DNA of 64,000 nt from Rhyacophila brunnea (GCA_022495005.1 JAGYXB010001997.1:992001-1056000); one strand, 5' to 3'. Counted from the first letter of the stretch, positions 21,550-32,567 are shown. Translations and numbers: made by a program. The notes: generated by a model not told the origin, from the sequence alone.

Positions 21550-22635
21550 TAAGAAGATATATATTAGATATAAATTAACTAAAATTCAACATAATTGCTT
21601 TTCTGAAAAAAACAATATACTTATAACAAGTTATATCGTAAAAGTTAAAGTCTAAAAAAAACTATTAATAAAACTGATGTAACAAAGCAATCATAATAGT
21701 AAAATAAGTTTAAAAACATATTTTTATATACACCTACTTAAAACTATTCATCAATCATTCAATAGTAAATAAATAAATACATACCTCCCCGAGCTTATTC
21801 CATTCATATCCATTACGTACGCCAAGCTTGATGAGTTCATCGATATAGACTCGATTCAGTTATCATTATATAACTGCATTTTTAGCACTACTACTCGCTG
21901 AATGACATATCGAACTCATTCACATTTTATTAGCTTCGCGACCTCTATCATATCGCGATTCGCATTTCTTATATTTGGTAACCTTTTATGCTATAATCAG
22001 CATGCACTTTTCCATTCCATATTGCATTACTATTATTTTATTTAAATATACTCGTAAATATTTAATTAGGTAAGTACTTAACATTGAGACGAACGGTGGG
22101 ATAGTGCCAAAATATCATCCATCAAATCTATTGGTCGCAAGCTCAAATTCCGCATTCCAATTCAGATGTTATTTTGAGGTAAAACTACGTCTTTGTATTC
22201 ACCAATGTAGATCGTCAACCGATTTCTCATCACACAAAATATTAATCATATCGAAATAATAATTATATGACTGTACCTATATACAAAGATGCCATATATC
22301 CAACCCTCAAGATCAGCCAGACGCCTGATGGAAAATATGCCTCGATATCTGCATTACAAAGGCCATTTTATAAGCAATTTGTAATGTATCATTCATTCAA
22401 TTAACAAAACAGATTTAAAAAAAGTCTTACCGTCATTTCGCATATAACAGCTCTTGCTGACATACATAGTTCTACGTGCATAAACTCTCCCACTCACATC
22501 GCAAGTAAGCCAAAGGAATAATTTTCAATACAATTCAAAAGCTGTATTAAAAAACCAAGATTCATATTTGATTTTAAAATTCTTTGAAACCTTATAATTA
22601 CTTATAATTTTATATAATATAATTACATAGACCAC
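21550..22635. other. Unassigned DNA
   Basis: There is no gene. The stretch 21785-22010 is less AT-rich, non-repetitive in the window, and has spaced words such as TTTTTAGCACTACTACTCGC and CTTCGCGACCTC. It may be a conserved non-coding element but nothing proves it. Confidence 0.35.
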
Positions 22636-22639
22636 AAAA

Positions 22640-22676
22640 CTATAGGTCTATGCTTAAGGCGCGCGGCCATCGTGGG
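22640..22676 (-). mobile_element. SINE-A head fragment
   Basis: Only the 5' part of the tRNA-like head remains (CCCACGATGGCCGCGCGCC on the minus strand, then TTAAGCATAGACCTA). It matches the start of SINE-A copies such as 61153-61115. The B-box and body are missing. Confidence 0.6.
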
Positions 22677-22679
22677 TAA

Positions 22680-23140
22680 AAAGTAAATATACATACTGTT
22701 ATTTATAGTCAAGTTATATGACCGAATACTATTAAATTTGTAATGTAAAACTTAAATTTTACAAAATACATGATAAATAAAACAAAACAATATTCTAACT
22801 ACAATATTAAATTTATACTCCACTCCCTCTTCCGCAGCGAATCGTATCCAAGAATATGAAATTTTTAATACGCGCCCTGCGTAAATTAAAATTATTACTC
22901 TGCGCCATATCTCCTTGCAAACTTTCATACATGCATGACATCCCGTCTTGAGACCCCCCCTCTTTATTGCCCCCCTTTGGCCCCCCTTTGGCCCCCACGA
23001 AACACACACAAAAAAGTTTGCAACATACATTAAAAAAGAATACATGCGTGTTTGTGTCTAAGAATTTTCCATATCGTGTAGTACAAATTGCAAAGTTGTA
23101 GCTATCACCAGTAAATCTCGCTATTATTGGAATTAAAATT
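22680..23140. other. Unassigned DNA with C-rich tract
   Basis: At 22952-22998 a C-rich tract holds a duplicated CCCCCCTTTGG unit. Frames crossing it have no recognisable domain. No gene is supported. Confidence 0.4.
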
Positions 23141-23146
23141 ATTATA

Positions 23147-23260
23147 GCGACCCTCGTACTTCAGTGACTATGTCACTGAGTTCTCAACTAGGGTTTCCAG
23201 ATTCAATTCTGGATGAGGTCACATTACAATATAATATCTAATTTCATGAGAACGTTTCAA
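23147..23260 (+). mobile_element. SINE-B-related fragment
   Basis: A tRNA-like head with CCCTCGT, CAGTGACTATG, a decayed B-box (GATTCAATTC) and GAGGTCACA follows the variant also seen at 35653 and 30643. The downstream body is largely lost. Confidence 0.5.
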
Positions 23261-23264
23261 TACT

Positions 23265-23945
23265 GCAATTGATACCTCTGAGGTCTGTTGTAGTGTTTTT
23301 TCTATCTCATATGAATAGTTTTAAATTATGTCAAATAACTTACTAACTGTAAAATTTTGAATATTGTACAATATCATTTACCTGTAATAATTTATGAAAA
23401 TATAAGTTTTTGACCGTGATTTAAGGATATTTGCGTTTTGGTAAACGTTTTCACTATTTTGAGGATGGCTAAGCACAGAATAGTTTTTAAGATTCGCAAG
23501 ATGACATAAAATTTCCTTTGCATACATTTGCAACAAATCATTGCGACTTAGAAAACTGGTAAAATATCAGTGGGGGATTGATGAGGTTGGATACGGATGG
23601 AGTGGTACGAGTCTATATTGAACCATTTTCCATCTGATTCATTTGAAAAAATAAATTTTAATCAGTCAATTTCTTCATTCTTTATACCTATGTGTCCACT
23701 TTTAATTTCCGTATATGTTGCGGTCCAAATGGGCTATCGCTGTGTATAATAACAAAACAAATACCCTATGGACAAAAATCTCCGGACATTAACCTGTTGT
23801 GTATAAACAAAATTTTCGTGGACACACATACCTTAACATACAAAAACTATCAAAATTTATTTGACAGGATAAAATAATATTCTATTAATTATTTCCTTTA
23901 GAATACATAGTTTATTGCAAAAATACTCCTTCTTCTTATTGTGCC
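23265..23945. other. Unassigned AT-rich DNA
   Basis: Nothing recognisable. The short frame at 23692-23877 has no family resemblance. Confidence 0.4.
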
Positions 23946-23950
23946 ATCCC

Positions 23951-24707
23951 CTAGCAGAGGTCGGCCACCATCAAGACAATTTTATCTTTGTCATCTGCTA
24001 CCCGGAACAGTTCATTGGAGCTGCACTCGTACCAATCACGGAGGTTCTTAAGCCACGAAATGCGGCGCCGTCCTCTGCTACGCTTACCGTTGATCTTTCC
24101 TTGAATGACAACGCTGTACTTTTGTCCTCTCATAATGTGACCGATGTACTGTAGTTTCCTGGTTTTGATACTACGTAGAACTTCTCGGTCCTTCTCCATT
24201 CGATTAAGAACTTCAACATTTGTCACCCGGTCATTCCAAGGAATTTTGAGGATGCGTCTATACAGCCACATCTCGAAAGCTTCAAGTCTCCGTTACATCT
24301 CTTGGTTTAGCGTCCATTCTTCCTTACCATAGAAAATAATTGAGAGAACATAACAACGTACTATACGCAGTCTCAGACCTAGGTTAAGGTCTCGATTGCT
24401 AAGAATCATTTTGAGAAATGCGCTCCTTACGATCTCAATTCTAGTTTTTATTTCCTGAGACTGGTCCCATTTCTCATTGACCCATGTACCTAAATATTTA
24501 TAATGGGTCACACGTTCGATTGGTTCGCTGTTAATGAAAAAAATTTGTGTTGGTGTCTGATGTCGCTATTTTTGATACTAGTAATAGTTTTGTTTTCGTG
24601 AGGTTCATTTTTAAATCATAAGATTTTCTGACCTCATTACCTTTTCTACCAGTTGATGTAAAAATACTAAAACCTGGTAGATGATGCAAGTATTTATCAT
24701 CGCTGAA
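23951..24707 (-). pseudogene. LINE reverse-transcriptase remnant (palm to C-terminus)
   Basis: This is the best preserved coding relic of the window. From 24707 the minus strand first shows FSDD, the position of the catalytic F/Y-x-DD motif. HQLVEKV and then MNLTKTKLLLVSK follow near 24658-24570, in different frames. From 24511 to 23951 a single frame of 187 codons runs: YKYLGTWVNEKWDQSQEI, RSAFLKMILSNRDLNLGLRL, CYVLSIIFYGKEEWTLNQEM, one TAA stop at 24295-24293, then FEMWLYRRILKIPWNDRVTN, GHIMRGQKYSVVIQGKI and a final ELFRVADDKDK segment. This is the C-terminal layout of insect endonuclease-reverse transcriptase LINEs. The endonuclease and most of the palm are missing. One stop and at least two frameshifts make it inactive. 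A second remnant of the same family lies at 5340-5657. Confidence 0.9.
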
Positions 24708-24719
24708 CAAGTTGCATTA

Positions 24720-25165
24720 AAAAAAATTAATAGTAAAATAATGGCCGTTGATGATAAAACTTTTGTAATAATACTATTGTAAGACCGAGATTTCGCTGGG
24801 TATTTGGATGGATTTCAAGTAGATATTCTGGGTGAACAATTGGAGTGAAGCAGCGGAGGATTAAACATCGTTGAGGTAGAGAATAGAGCAGACTAAGACT
24901 CGATTTGGGCTGTAGTACCATTGAGGAAGCAGAAAAAAATAGGGTACCAAAACTTGACCTTTGACCATGACGTATAAACCATTATATTTAATCTGTAATT
25001 GTTTTCTTTATTAATAATCCCTACAATGGAGTGATAGCAAAATACCCATCTCTGAAACTTTGGGTGCAGGACATTAAAATCTAGCATTAAGTGAAAATCT
25101 CGAGTTATTTTTTAAATATGTTTTTGATTCATAGTACATACCAAATGGAGGCATTAACATCAAAC
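24720..25165. other. Unassigned DNA beside the LINE remnant
   Basis: No gene or recognised repeat. It may include more decayed LINE body (upstream side of the remnant), but I could not read a motif. Confidence 0.35.
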
Positions 25166-25167
25166 TC

Positions 25168-25504
25168 TGTGTCCGAAAACTTATGCGTATGCAGTTTGCG
25201 TTATCACACTTCACCGTGGAATGTTGTATCGGAATTATATGACCATATATTAAAACGTCCAACACTTTTGGGTCGTATAGTATTGACATAAAATGCATGT
25301 CTAAATAAAACACGGTTTGTGTCGGTTTACACTTTACAGTAAGCCAGCAGTAAACAAATTTTTAAAATAGCCGATATACTGGATTATTTTTATTAGGTTA
25401 GGTTAAGTTTTCATTCTTGAATTCATAATTTTTACCAAAATCAGCTATGAAAACTGAATTAATGTTCATATTGAATCTAATAAAATTAGAAACCGTATAG
25501 TATA
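25168..25504 (-). mobile_element. Fold-back element with TTAGG core, copy F1
   Basis: The reverse complement of this segment matches 40510-40924 and 54320-54762. It starts (on +) TGTCCGAAAACTTATGCG, contains CACACTTCACCGTG and ATGTTGTATCGGAA, and holds a TTAGGTTAGGTTAAG core at 25394-25408. It ends with the ACCGTATAGTATAC word that is the inner edge of the other arm; the outer part of that arm is lost at the SINE-A junction. It is non-coding. Confidence 0.75.
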
Positions 25505-25725
25505 CCGACCATGTCCGATCCTAATAGGATCATATGGGCCTCCACAGAGTAGAGGTTTGTATTAACAGATTTTTGTTTATTACGAGAAATGGATGTCAGC
25601 CACATGCTCAACCTATTAGGTCAATACCCTGACTCACACACAAATTGAAAAACAATATGTGTACTTGCCAGACCCAGGATTCGAACCTGAGACCCACGGC
25701 GTGATAGTCCAACACTTATGCCGCG
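25505..25725 (-). mobile_element. SINE-A, slightly 5'-truncated copy
   Basis: The body and B-box (GGTTCGAATCC) are well preserved. The head stops at CGCGGCATAAG, missing the outer ~15 bases. It lies exactly between a fold-back element (25168-25504) and half of a long-inverted-repeat transposon (25726-25996), so three repeats abut without spacer. Confidence 0.85.
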
Positions 25726-25996
25726 AAAATATTATTCTATCTATACAATATCCAAACTTATGTATGATTTAATTGCATAATTTTAGATATTTTATAGATA
25801 GACGAGTGTTTCTTGATTATTATCTATTATGGTTTGGCTCTCGCAGGGTGTAATTGAATTCAAAAAACTACCCAGTACCATCTGTAAATTGTAGTCTTAT
25901 TTCAATGAAAACAAACACGTATGACCAACAAAGCCCAATATGCACCATTAATGGCGGATCCCAACAACCTACCTCCACCCTTCGCTACTGGCTAAC
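25726..25996 (+). mobile_element. Right half of the long-inverted-repeat transposon family of 4503
   Basis: It follows 4820-5077 base by base with scattered changes: ATTATTCTATCTATA, TATTATGGTTTGG, ATCTGTAAATTGTAGTCTTA and a CCTCCACCCTTCGCTAC end. The left half is absent, cut at the SINE-A head. Confidence 0.75.
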
Positions 25997-25999
25997 TAC

Positions 26000-26665
26000 A
26001 TACTATGTCTACTAATATTATCGGGGAAAGGTAATTTTTATTTTTACTGTTACCTAACAAAAAGATCTGAACAGTGGTCTGTCAATTAACATGTTATAAT
26101 CAGATAAGTGCTGTTTGGTTTATCTACCATTTATACGTACAATGTCTATTATGGTTTAATTTGGTAGATTTCAATTTTAGGGAAAATTTATTGGCCAATT
26201 TAAAAATTATTGCATAAGCATATCCAATAATAAATTAAAAGACACTGCATACATAAATCAAACAACATGGCTAAAAAAGGCAGTAACGAATGACATTACT
26301 GTTTTGAACACTTTAAATAGATAGGTACCTGAAATAAATAAAGCAGTGTCGAAGAAAGAAATAGGATTTAAAAAAATACTTTGTGGCACATTGGAGCTTT
26401 TAGCGGGTATTATAAAATTATTTTTTTTTTTTTTTGACACTTATTGCTTTATTTTCTTCATGTAAGAAAAAAAATAGTACATATGTTACTTAAGGGCGGA
26501 CGTGCTCAGCGTGGGTCAAAATGGAGCTTTTGTTCTATTTTCAAAGCATGATCCTGGACATACCTTAAACGTTCCAGATAATATATTTACATAATTTTGA
26601 AGCCATATTATCCTTTATATTTATTTTAAACATTTCATGACTTCATAAAGTATTTTTATTACATA
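26000..26665. other. Unassigned AT-rich DNA
   Basis: No gene. A long run of T lies at 26421-26437. Nothing else recognised. Confidence 0.4.
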
Positions 26666-26668
26666 AAA

Positions 26669-26745
26669 TAGTATACAGTCATCTCTTTCTGATAAGAAAG
26701 GTCACGGCGCACTGTGCCAGGGTGTTTACGTACAATTTACATTTA
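26669..26745 (-). repeat. Arm fragment of the fold-back family
   Basis: The reverse complement reads GTAAATTGTACGTAAACACC, then CACAGTGCGCCGTG, CTTTCTTATCAGAAAGAGAT and GACTGTATACTA. This is the left arm of 40510/54320 alone. It shows that single arms move or persist independently. Confidence 0.65.
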
Positions 26746-26749
26746 ACCA

Positions 26750-27175
26750 TCAAATTGATTTATGATTGGCTGAAAGTGAATATTTTTTTTAATTTTTAAA
26801 CGATTGTAGTCCTGACAAAATATTTTTAAATATAATATTACGATGACATTGTTTTCACCCTCTTTTTATTTCTAAGCACTACATCCCAAAGTGGTAATTG
26901 GTCTATTCTATGAGTATCCTTCAATGAATAATAAAATTATGCGTCTTGTCATTTTATTTCCATCTTGGTCCAGTCGTCAACAATTTGTTTCACCATAGCT
27001 TTTCCATCGTTAACATTTTTAAATAAATCAAATCATAGCTCAACTTACACATTTTTTCACATATATACGCATTCAAGTGTTATACTTTCTTGTCGTAGGC
27101 ATTTGTTTCGGTGTGGGTGAATGCGTATGAATGTGTTAATTTTTAGAATACATATTATGCATGGTGTATGTCCGT
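26750..27175. other. Unassigned AT-rich DNA
   Basis: No gene and no recognised repeat. Confidence 0.4.
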
Positions 27176-27179
27176 GTAT

Positions 27180-27310
27180 GTATGATAACCCAAAAAAAGC
27201 GCCCTTTTCTCTCTTAAGTCAGTCAGCCGTCTCATTTTACCACCCACCCCCACCCTAAGACACCCCCGCTCTCTTATGAGCCGAGGGACGTTCACAATAA
27301 TTAATTTAAG
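27180..27310. other. C-rich GC island
   Basis: It contains CCACCCACCCCCACCC and ACACCCCCG on the + strand, then AATAATTAATTT (homeodomain-type). It is single-copy in the window. Possible regulatory DNA, judged by composition only. Confidence 0.28.
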
Positions 27311-27482
27311 GCTTTGAGATATTTACGTCATATTTCGTAGATGTATTTAAAATAGGAGAAAGGAAAATTTTGTACTACTATCTACGTGAAGTTTTTTTCG
27401 TAAAACGGAAACACAATTCGCCGGTGCAGAATGATGACGAATTCCATTTACAAGTATTAATTTATTCTGCTATAAGCTATCG

Positions 27483-27718
27483 ATATAACATACATAATTT
27501 TGAAAATATATTGTAACCGATAGAAAAAAAAAGTTTTTGAAAAAAGTAAGACACCCCGCAGAAATCGAACTTGTATCGCGCCCACGCACATTGATCACGA
27601 TGCTAAAGGAGTCATACTTAATTACGACAAATTATAACTCATGGCTTTTATTACTCAGTGAAGCGCTTTTAGAATTGAGCTATATTGGCGATTGGCTTTT
27701 GTATTTTAAATCAAAGTA
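27483..27718 (-). repeat. SINE-C-like repeat, copy with module in the other orientation
   Basis: On the minus strand it carries a decayed tRNA-like promoter: the B-box region reads AAGTTCGATTTC, and the A-box-like TGATCAATGTG lies beside it. On the + strand it starts ATACATAATTTTGAAAAT, continues through GTAAGACACCCCGCAG, and then joins a ~125-bp module (27590-27718). That module is the reverse of 1424-1587. It is non-coding; the frames across it are by-products. Confidence 0.7.
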
Positions 27719-27793
27719 GGTATTACTTTAATAATTATTATATTATTAATACTTTCGACCGAAAGTACTTGATGGAATTTGAATTTAAATTCT

Positions 27794-27984
27794 AATGGAT
27801 TCAAGCTCTGTACTATTCCATTTAAGTCGTTTTTGCGACCCGGGTATCGCCTTTCGGCATCTTCAGGCGTCGTGTACACCTACCAAAGGCCGCCAGGCAA
27901 GGCAAGACGCCTGAAGATGCCGAAAGGCAAAACCCGGGTCGCAAAAAACGACTTAAATGGAATAGTACAGAGCTTGAATCCATT
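27794..27984. mobile_element. Fold-back MITE with ~78-bp near-perfect GC-rich arms
   Basis: The left arm (AATGGATTCAAGCTCTGTAC...AGATGCCGAAAGG complement) and the right arm (...GAGCTTGAATCCATT) are inverted copies with about one or two differences over 78 bases. A loop of about 34 bases (27876-27910) separates them. Both arms contain CCCGGGT. A 69-codon frame spans it only because both arms lack stops. Such perfect arms imply recent origin or hairpin-based correction. Confidence 0.8.
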
Positions 27985-28059
27985 ATAATTTAATAATTAT
28001 TACTAACCGACGCCACGGTAACTCCAAGATTTTTGGTTGTAACTTACTTGAACTTACTA

Positions 28060-28195
28060 ATAATTTTTAATTAACTATTTTTTTAATCAACGAATAATTT
28101 ACAAGATTTAAGAATGTGACATTCTAATAATTATTGAACATACATAGTTTTACAAACACTTCTGAGAAAATATATTAACCAATAGAAAAAAAAAA
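28060..28195 (+). repeat. SINE-C-like repeat, left module
   Basis: It contains TTAATTAACTATTTTTTTAA, ACAAGATTTAAGAATGTGAC, ACACTTCTGAGAAAATATAT and CAATAGAAAAAAAAA. It matches 1255-1370 in the same orientation and stops before the promoter module. Confidence 0.65.
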
Positions 28196-28199
28196 TGAA

Positions 28200-28780
28200 A
28201 TTGATATAACCTTAATCTTACATCATTTTTTAGTAAAAATTAAATTAAGATTGAGAATTGTTTGGAATTATGCAATTTTAACATACCAAATAATACACAT
28301 ATTAAGCACATTTTCACGATTTTTAATATATGTATGAGTTATTAGTTATTAGCAATGTCCTTCTAAATGAGTGTCTGTCAAACGTTTTTTATCTGACGAC
28401 ATAATAGGGAACGAGAATTTGTTACGTGGTACACTAAATAAAAACTCCCCATAAAATTAACATAAAATCTTTATATAGATAACAATAAAATAAATATTCT
28501 TTGAGTTATATAGGTAAAAGTTTTATTAGTGAGAAGAATGCAATTAATTTTGAGAATTGTGGCCCTAAATTATATAAACAAATACGTAACTCTCCATATA
28601 TCATCTGTAATCGTTCACATTTATTGTTTCATTTCCACGAGCGCTTGGAAAGATAATTCGCAAAGATACATCGAAACAATCAAGGATATTGATTCAAAAC
28701 CGAAATCCAAAATGCTAACGACCCTGAAAAAAAGAAAATGATTGATTTATTGATGACACCTGTTGATTAAACATTTTACT
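28200..28780. other. Unassigned AT-rich DNA
   Basis: No gene. The 70-codon frame at 28529-28741 has no recognisable domain and no splice or promoter support. Confidence 0.4.
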
Positions 28781-28792
28781 TAATGTACATAC

Positions 28793-29425
28793 TAGGGATT
28801 GCAATACCGAATGAAAATGACAATACCGGTTTTTCGGTATTTTTTATTGAATACCGGTATCAATACCGTTATTTCTTAAACATAAAAATAAACAGCAGTA
28901 TGTGCTTATCAATAAATAGCAATTTAAATATGTTTTAAATATTATTTTATAGCAAAAACATAGATACCCACATTTATTATGTTGACATTTAAAAATATAT
29001 ATTTATCATAATTGTAGAATTGGTGATTTTTTACAAATAATTTGAATATTTTGATAATTTTAACTAAAGCGCTCAAAAGTTCATCAAGTGCAAATAAATC
29101 CGGCTGCAGGAAAAGCTTTAAAAAATTAACACTTTTGTCACTGATGTTTTCCATTTCGAAATAATAGTATGATAATTCATCGCAACAATTACTTATGTAA
29201 ATATAATTAATGAAATTTGTTTTATTATTTTTTCACCTCTGTTGGATTCACTCAATATATTATTTGCATTTTAGCACCACATAACGTATAATTCATTTTC
29301 AAAAACGTAAACGAGTGTGCTTTCTTAATACCGAAAATTCCGGTATTTTGGATTTTTACAACCGGTATTTTGGTATTGGTAAAAACTGAAATACCGGTTT
29401 TTAAATACCGGTATTGTAATCCTTA
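28793..29425. mobile_element. hAT-like non-autonomous transposon with ATACCGGTAT subterminal repeats
   Basis: The ends TAGGGATTGCAATACCG and, in reverse complement, TAAGGATTACAATACCG pair over 17 bases with two mismatches. The flanks GTACATAC (28785-28792) and GTACACAC (29426-29433) form an 8-bp target duplication with one mismatch, as in hAT elements. ATACCGGTA-type words repeat near both ends (28830-28870 and 29330-29412), where transposase often binds. The interior includes a minus-strand frame (29154-28942, MENISDKSVNFLKL...) without a recognisable domain. It is 633 bp, too short to be autonomous. Confidence 0.83.
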
Positions 29426-29439
29426 GTACACACGGGTGA

Positions 29440-30320
29440 ATCTTGCGTTGGATTTTGGAGAAAATCTAAACACATAATATATATGAATAAATACTGTATC
29501 TAGTTACCTCCACAGTTATATTATATTACACCATCTCAATATAATAAAAATAATAATTTAATAATTGCTACTTGAATAAAATTGTGAAAAATATTTATTA
29601 ATTAAATATTTGTTGTCAAATAATGCTCAATTAATTCTAGTCACTGTTAATTATCGATACAACCACATATTATTATTAGAAATAATTAACAACTCTTAAA
29701 GTGTATAGCTATGAGACTCTTTGTGCTTACTCTACAATATAAATATAAATCCATGATTGGTTTCGTCATGTCGGACATTCTCAATTGGTCAATTATTGAC
29801 AAATCAGTGAACGAGTTTTTTCGTTGGGCACTCTTTATCTATTCTAATCTTTTTTATAATTATTTTACTTTTATTTATTTTTCAAATGATAACATGTATA
29901 TCATAATAATATCTTAATGTTAATATCTATTGTATCTAAATGTAATATTTTGTTAGTATTGTACTCTTTTTAATATTAATACATAGTTTATGTACTTACG
30001 TTATTCTCATTTATATCTAAAATTATATATAAGTTGTAATGTTCAATTTTATGTATTGTTTATAAACAAAAATATATTATTTAATTCTACAAAGGACGTA
30101 GAAAAAAAATATAATAAAGATCTTCGTTTCAAAATTTATAATAAATCCACAATTCATTGCATAAGATAACGGTAGTTATAGTACGTTATCAAATTAATTA
30201 TCCTTTAGTTATTATTGTATATTTAATTTAATGTCCAATTAACATTATAATTATAATATTAATAGTTAAAAAAAATATATATATTATTTTAAACATGAAG
30301 GTCATGAGGTGTAATGACAG
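29440..30320. other. Unassigned AT-rich DNA
   Basis: Very AT-rich (TTAAT, TATAT runs). No gene or repeat boundary recognised. Confidence 0.4.
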
Positions 30321-30325
30321 CCCAT

Positions 30326-30630
30326 TGGGTCTATTCTATGCTTATCGACCGCTAAAGTGATAAAGTGAAAAATATTATCAAACTTAGGGTAGGTTTGTAT
30401 CAAAATATTAGCACTTATTGTAACAATTACACGAAGCCGGTTTTATTGTTGCAATAAGTGCTATATTTTAACAGCACCTATCTTGCTGCTGTTAAAATAT
30501 CGCACTTATTGCAACAATAAAAACCGGCTTCGTGTAATTGTTACAATAAGTGCTAATATTTTGATACAAACCTACCCTAAGTTTGATACTATTTATCAAT
30601 TTAGTGTTCGATAAGTATAGAATAGACCCA
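30326..30630. mobile_element. Near-perfect palindromic MITE (two ~147-bp arms)
   Basis: The whole element folds on itself. The left arm TGGGTCTATTCTATGC... pairs with the right arm ...GAATAGACCCA. The centre is GCTATATTTTAACAGCA against its complement, with a loop of only a few bases near 30482-30488. Both arms contain GTAACAATTACACGAAGCCG-type sequence. CAT flanks both ends, a possible 3-bp duplication. An older copy lies at 13448-13751. If transcribed it would form a very long hairpin RNA. Confidence 0.88.
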
Positions 30631-30642
30631 CATATGTCCGTA

Positions 30643-30785
30643 GTGAAGTAATAAACGTGAAACAATCACAAATACCAGGGTTTTGAAAAAATCACACAAA
30701 ATGTATTGTGACCTCACTAGAAATTGAACTTGAAGCCTGCGGATGATATTACAATACCGTATGCACTGTTCTACGAGGGTCTAAT
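30643..30785 (-). mobile_element. SINE-B-related copy
   Basis: On the minus strand it reads ACCCTCGTAGAACAGTGCAT, a decayed B-box (AGTTCAATTTC), GTGAGGTCACAATACAT, and then TTTCAAAACCCTGGTATTTG and TGATTGTTTCAC. This is the SINE-B variant of 35653. It follows the palindromic MITE closely. Confidence 0.65.
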
Positions 30786-30789
30786 ATAT

Positions 30790-31130
30790 TAAAATATAAG
30801 GTAACACTTTACGTTGGTCTTTTAAATTGCAACATTCTGCCACCAATGTTTGCCAGGATATGTGTATTATGTGTATGATGTTTTATTATCATCTTGCAAT
30901 TTATTTATTACAATGTAAGAAATTACAAAAGAAGAAAAGTAGGTAATCATAGTTACAAGTAAAGAGTAGGTATACATATATGAAATATGTTAACCGCTTG
31001 GTATATAATAGGTAAGTATATAATAAAATCAGCATCCTTAACTTTTAGTACCTACGCGATCTTTCTATGCGTCCCAATACCCGGGAAACATTTCCATTTT
31101 AAAATAGCTTACGTAATTAAGAATGTAAAA
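30790..31130. other. Unassigned AT-rich DNA
   Basis: Nothing recognisable. Confidence 0.4.
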
Positions 31131-31134
31131 ACTC

Positions 31135-31430
31135 CAGCTAAATACAAAATATCCACCCCCTCCTGCCCCCCAAAGAATAAGACGACGTAGAAAAGGATAG
31201 AAGTGAGGGTGGCAGGGGTGTGAGCCGGGGCACTAAGATAGGGGGGTAATCAACGCACGAAATCTTTTCAACCCTTAAAAGTTTAGAGTAGGCCCCTACT
31301 AACGGTCGCTGGTTTATCTGGGCAGAACGGCGCAGCACGCCGCTGGAAAAACAAATTAAAATGAAAATTTTGATGCCGTTAAAATCGAAGGGCATTTGTT
31401 TTACGCTTACGCCCGTTCCTTTTTGCACAC
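31135..31430. other. GC-rich single-copy island
   Basis: C-runs (CCACCCCCTCCTGCCCCCC) are followed by G-runs (GAGGGTGGCAGGGG, GGGGGG). A non-repetitive stretch with GGCGCAGCACGCCGCTGG and AAATTAAAATGAAAATTTTG follows. No coding signature or second copy. Candidate regulatory element on composition alone. Confidence 0.3.
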
Positions 31431-31434
31431 CACT

Positions 31435-32550
31435 GCATATAAAACTTTAACCATTCAATGAAAGTGGAGTTAAAAATTGTATGCATTTAAATAGATAGAT
31501 AGATAATAAATTAAGAAAAAATACTACAAACAAAATTGTACCGCATACCCCATCATACGTAATCCAGAAGGTGGACTTAATCGATTTAAGAAAATTTCTT
31601 TACAACTATATTATATTATTGTGTTTTTATGTATAGGTATAATGTATAATGTCCGGAAGAGATTGTTTCCACAGGATAGCGCTACGCGCCATAGTAATAT
31701 ATGACGATCGCAATATCGACTTTTTGAAATCAAAATTTGGCAATAAATTAATTTAGAGAAACGAACCTGTCAATATAGGCCTCCAAAGTATAATGATTTT
31801 TCTGATATTTTTTACAATATCAAGTTCTATCGGGCTTAAAAATACCGTTAAGTATATTTAGGTATCTACGTATTCCTTAACAATGATAATAACAGGGCTC
31901 GTGTGCTTCGACAGGATATTTTTAACACAAAATATGCGTTCTTAAGAGTCAAAAATTTTTCGCCCACAATAATAATTCTTATCCCACATTTCTTCCACTG
32001 AAAAATTCTTAAAAGTAGCTGTACTAACTGCTACTAACAAATGTATTGACGATATGAACATTAATTAATTAAAATATTATCAGGAAATAATTCGCTTTAA
32101 AATAATTCAATTAAAATTATCTAGCTTCACAGAATACATTAATAAAATAGAAGTCAGATATCTCGTTAAATAAGTCTGTAGTAAAAAAAAAACCTCTCAT
32201 TGTTAAAAACAAAAATATATATAAAGTCATTTCAGGCAGATATTTCATCAGTAGCTACGTTGGGCTAATTGATACAGCAACTGTCTCTGTATAAATGTAC
32301 AAGCCGTGCGTTTGAATCCGTGACTGTTTTAAAAAAAAAAAAATTTCAATGTGTATTTGGTGGTTAATAAATATTTGACGTAAAAAATCTACTAAGATAA
32401 TTTCCATACAGTGGATCAAAATTTTACCATTTAGTAGCTTAAAAACCTCCATGTTTAGAATGAATGCTACTCCACCAAACGGTTTTAAGTAGCAGGCAGA
32501 ATGGCATAATAAGAGGAAGATTCTGCCAAAAAGTCATCATCATCGACTCT
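31435..32550. other. Unassigned AT-rich DNA with small repeats
   Basis: A GATA microsatellite lies at 31491-31506. A tRNA-like fragment with a B-box-like GTTTGAATCC and an A-run occurs around 32265-32342 and may be a decayed SINE. Nothing else recognised. Confidence 0.4.
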
Positions 32551-32567
32551 ACAACCTAATTTGGGTT

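Noticed and set aside
24144..24332. 62-codon + strand frame
   Set aside because: It is the antisense shadow of the LINE reverse-transcriptase remnant.
30326..30630. microRNA gene
   Set aside because: The arms are far longer and more perfect than a microRNA precursor, and a second dispersed copy exists, so a palindromic MITE explains it better.
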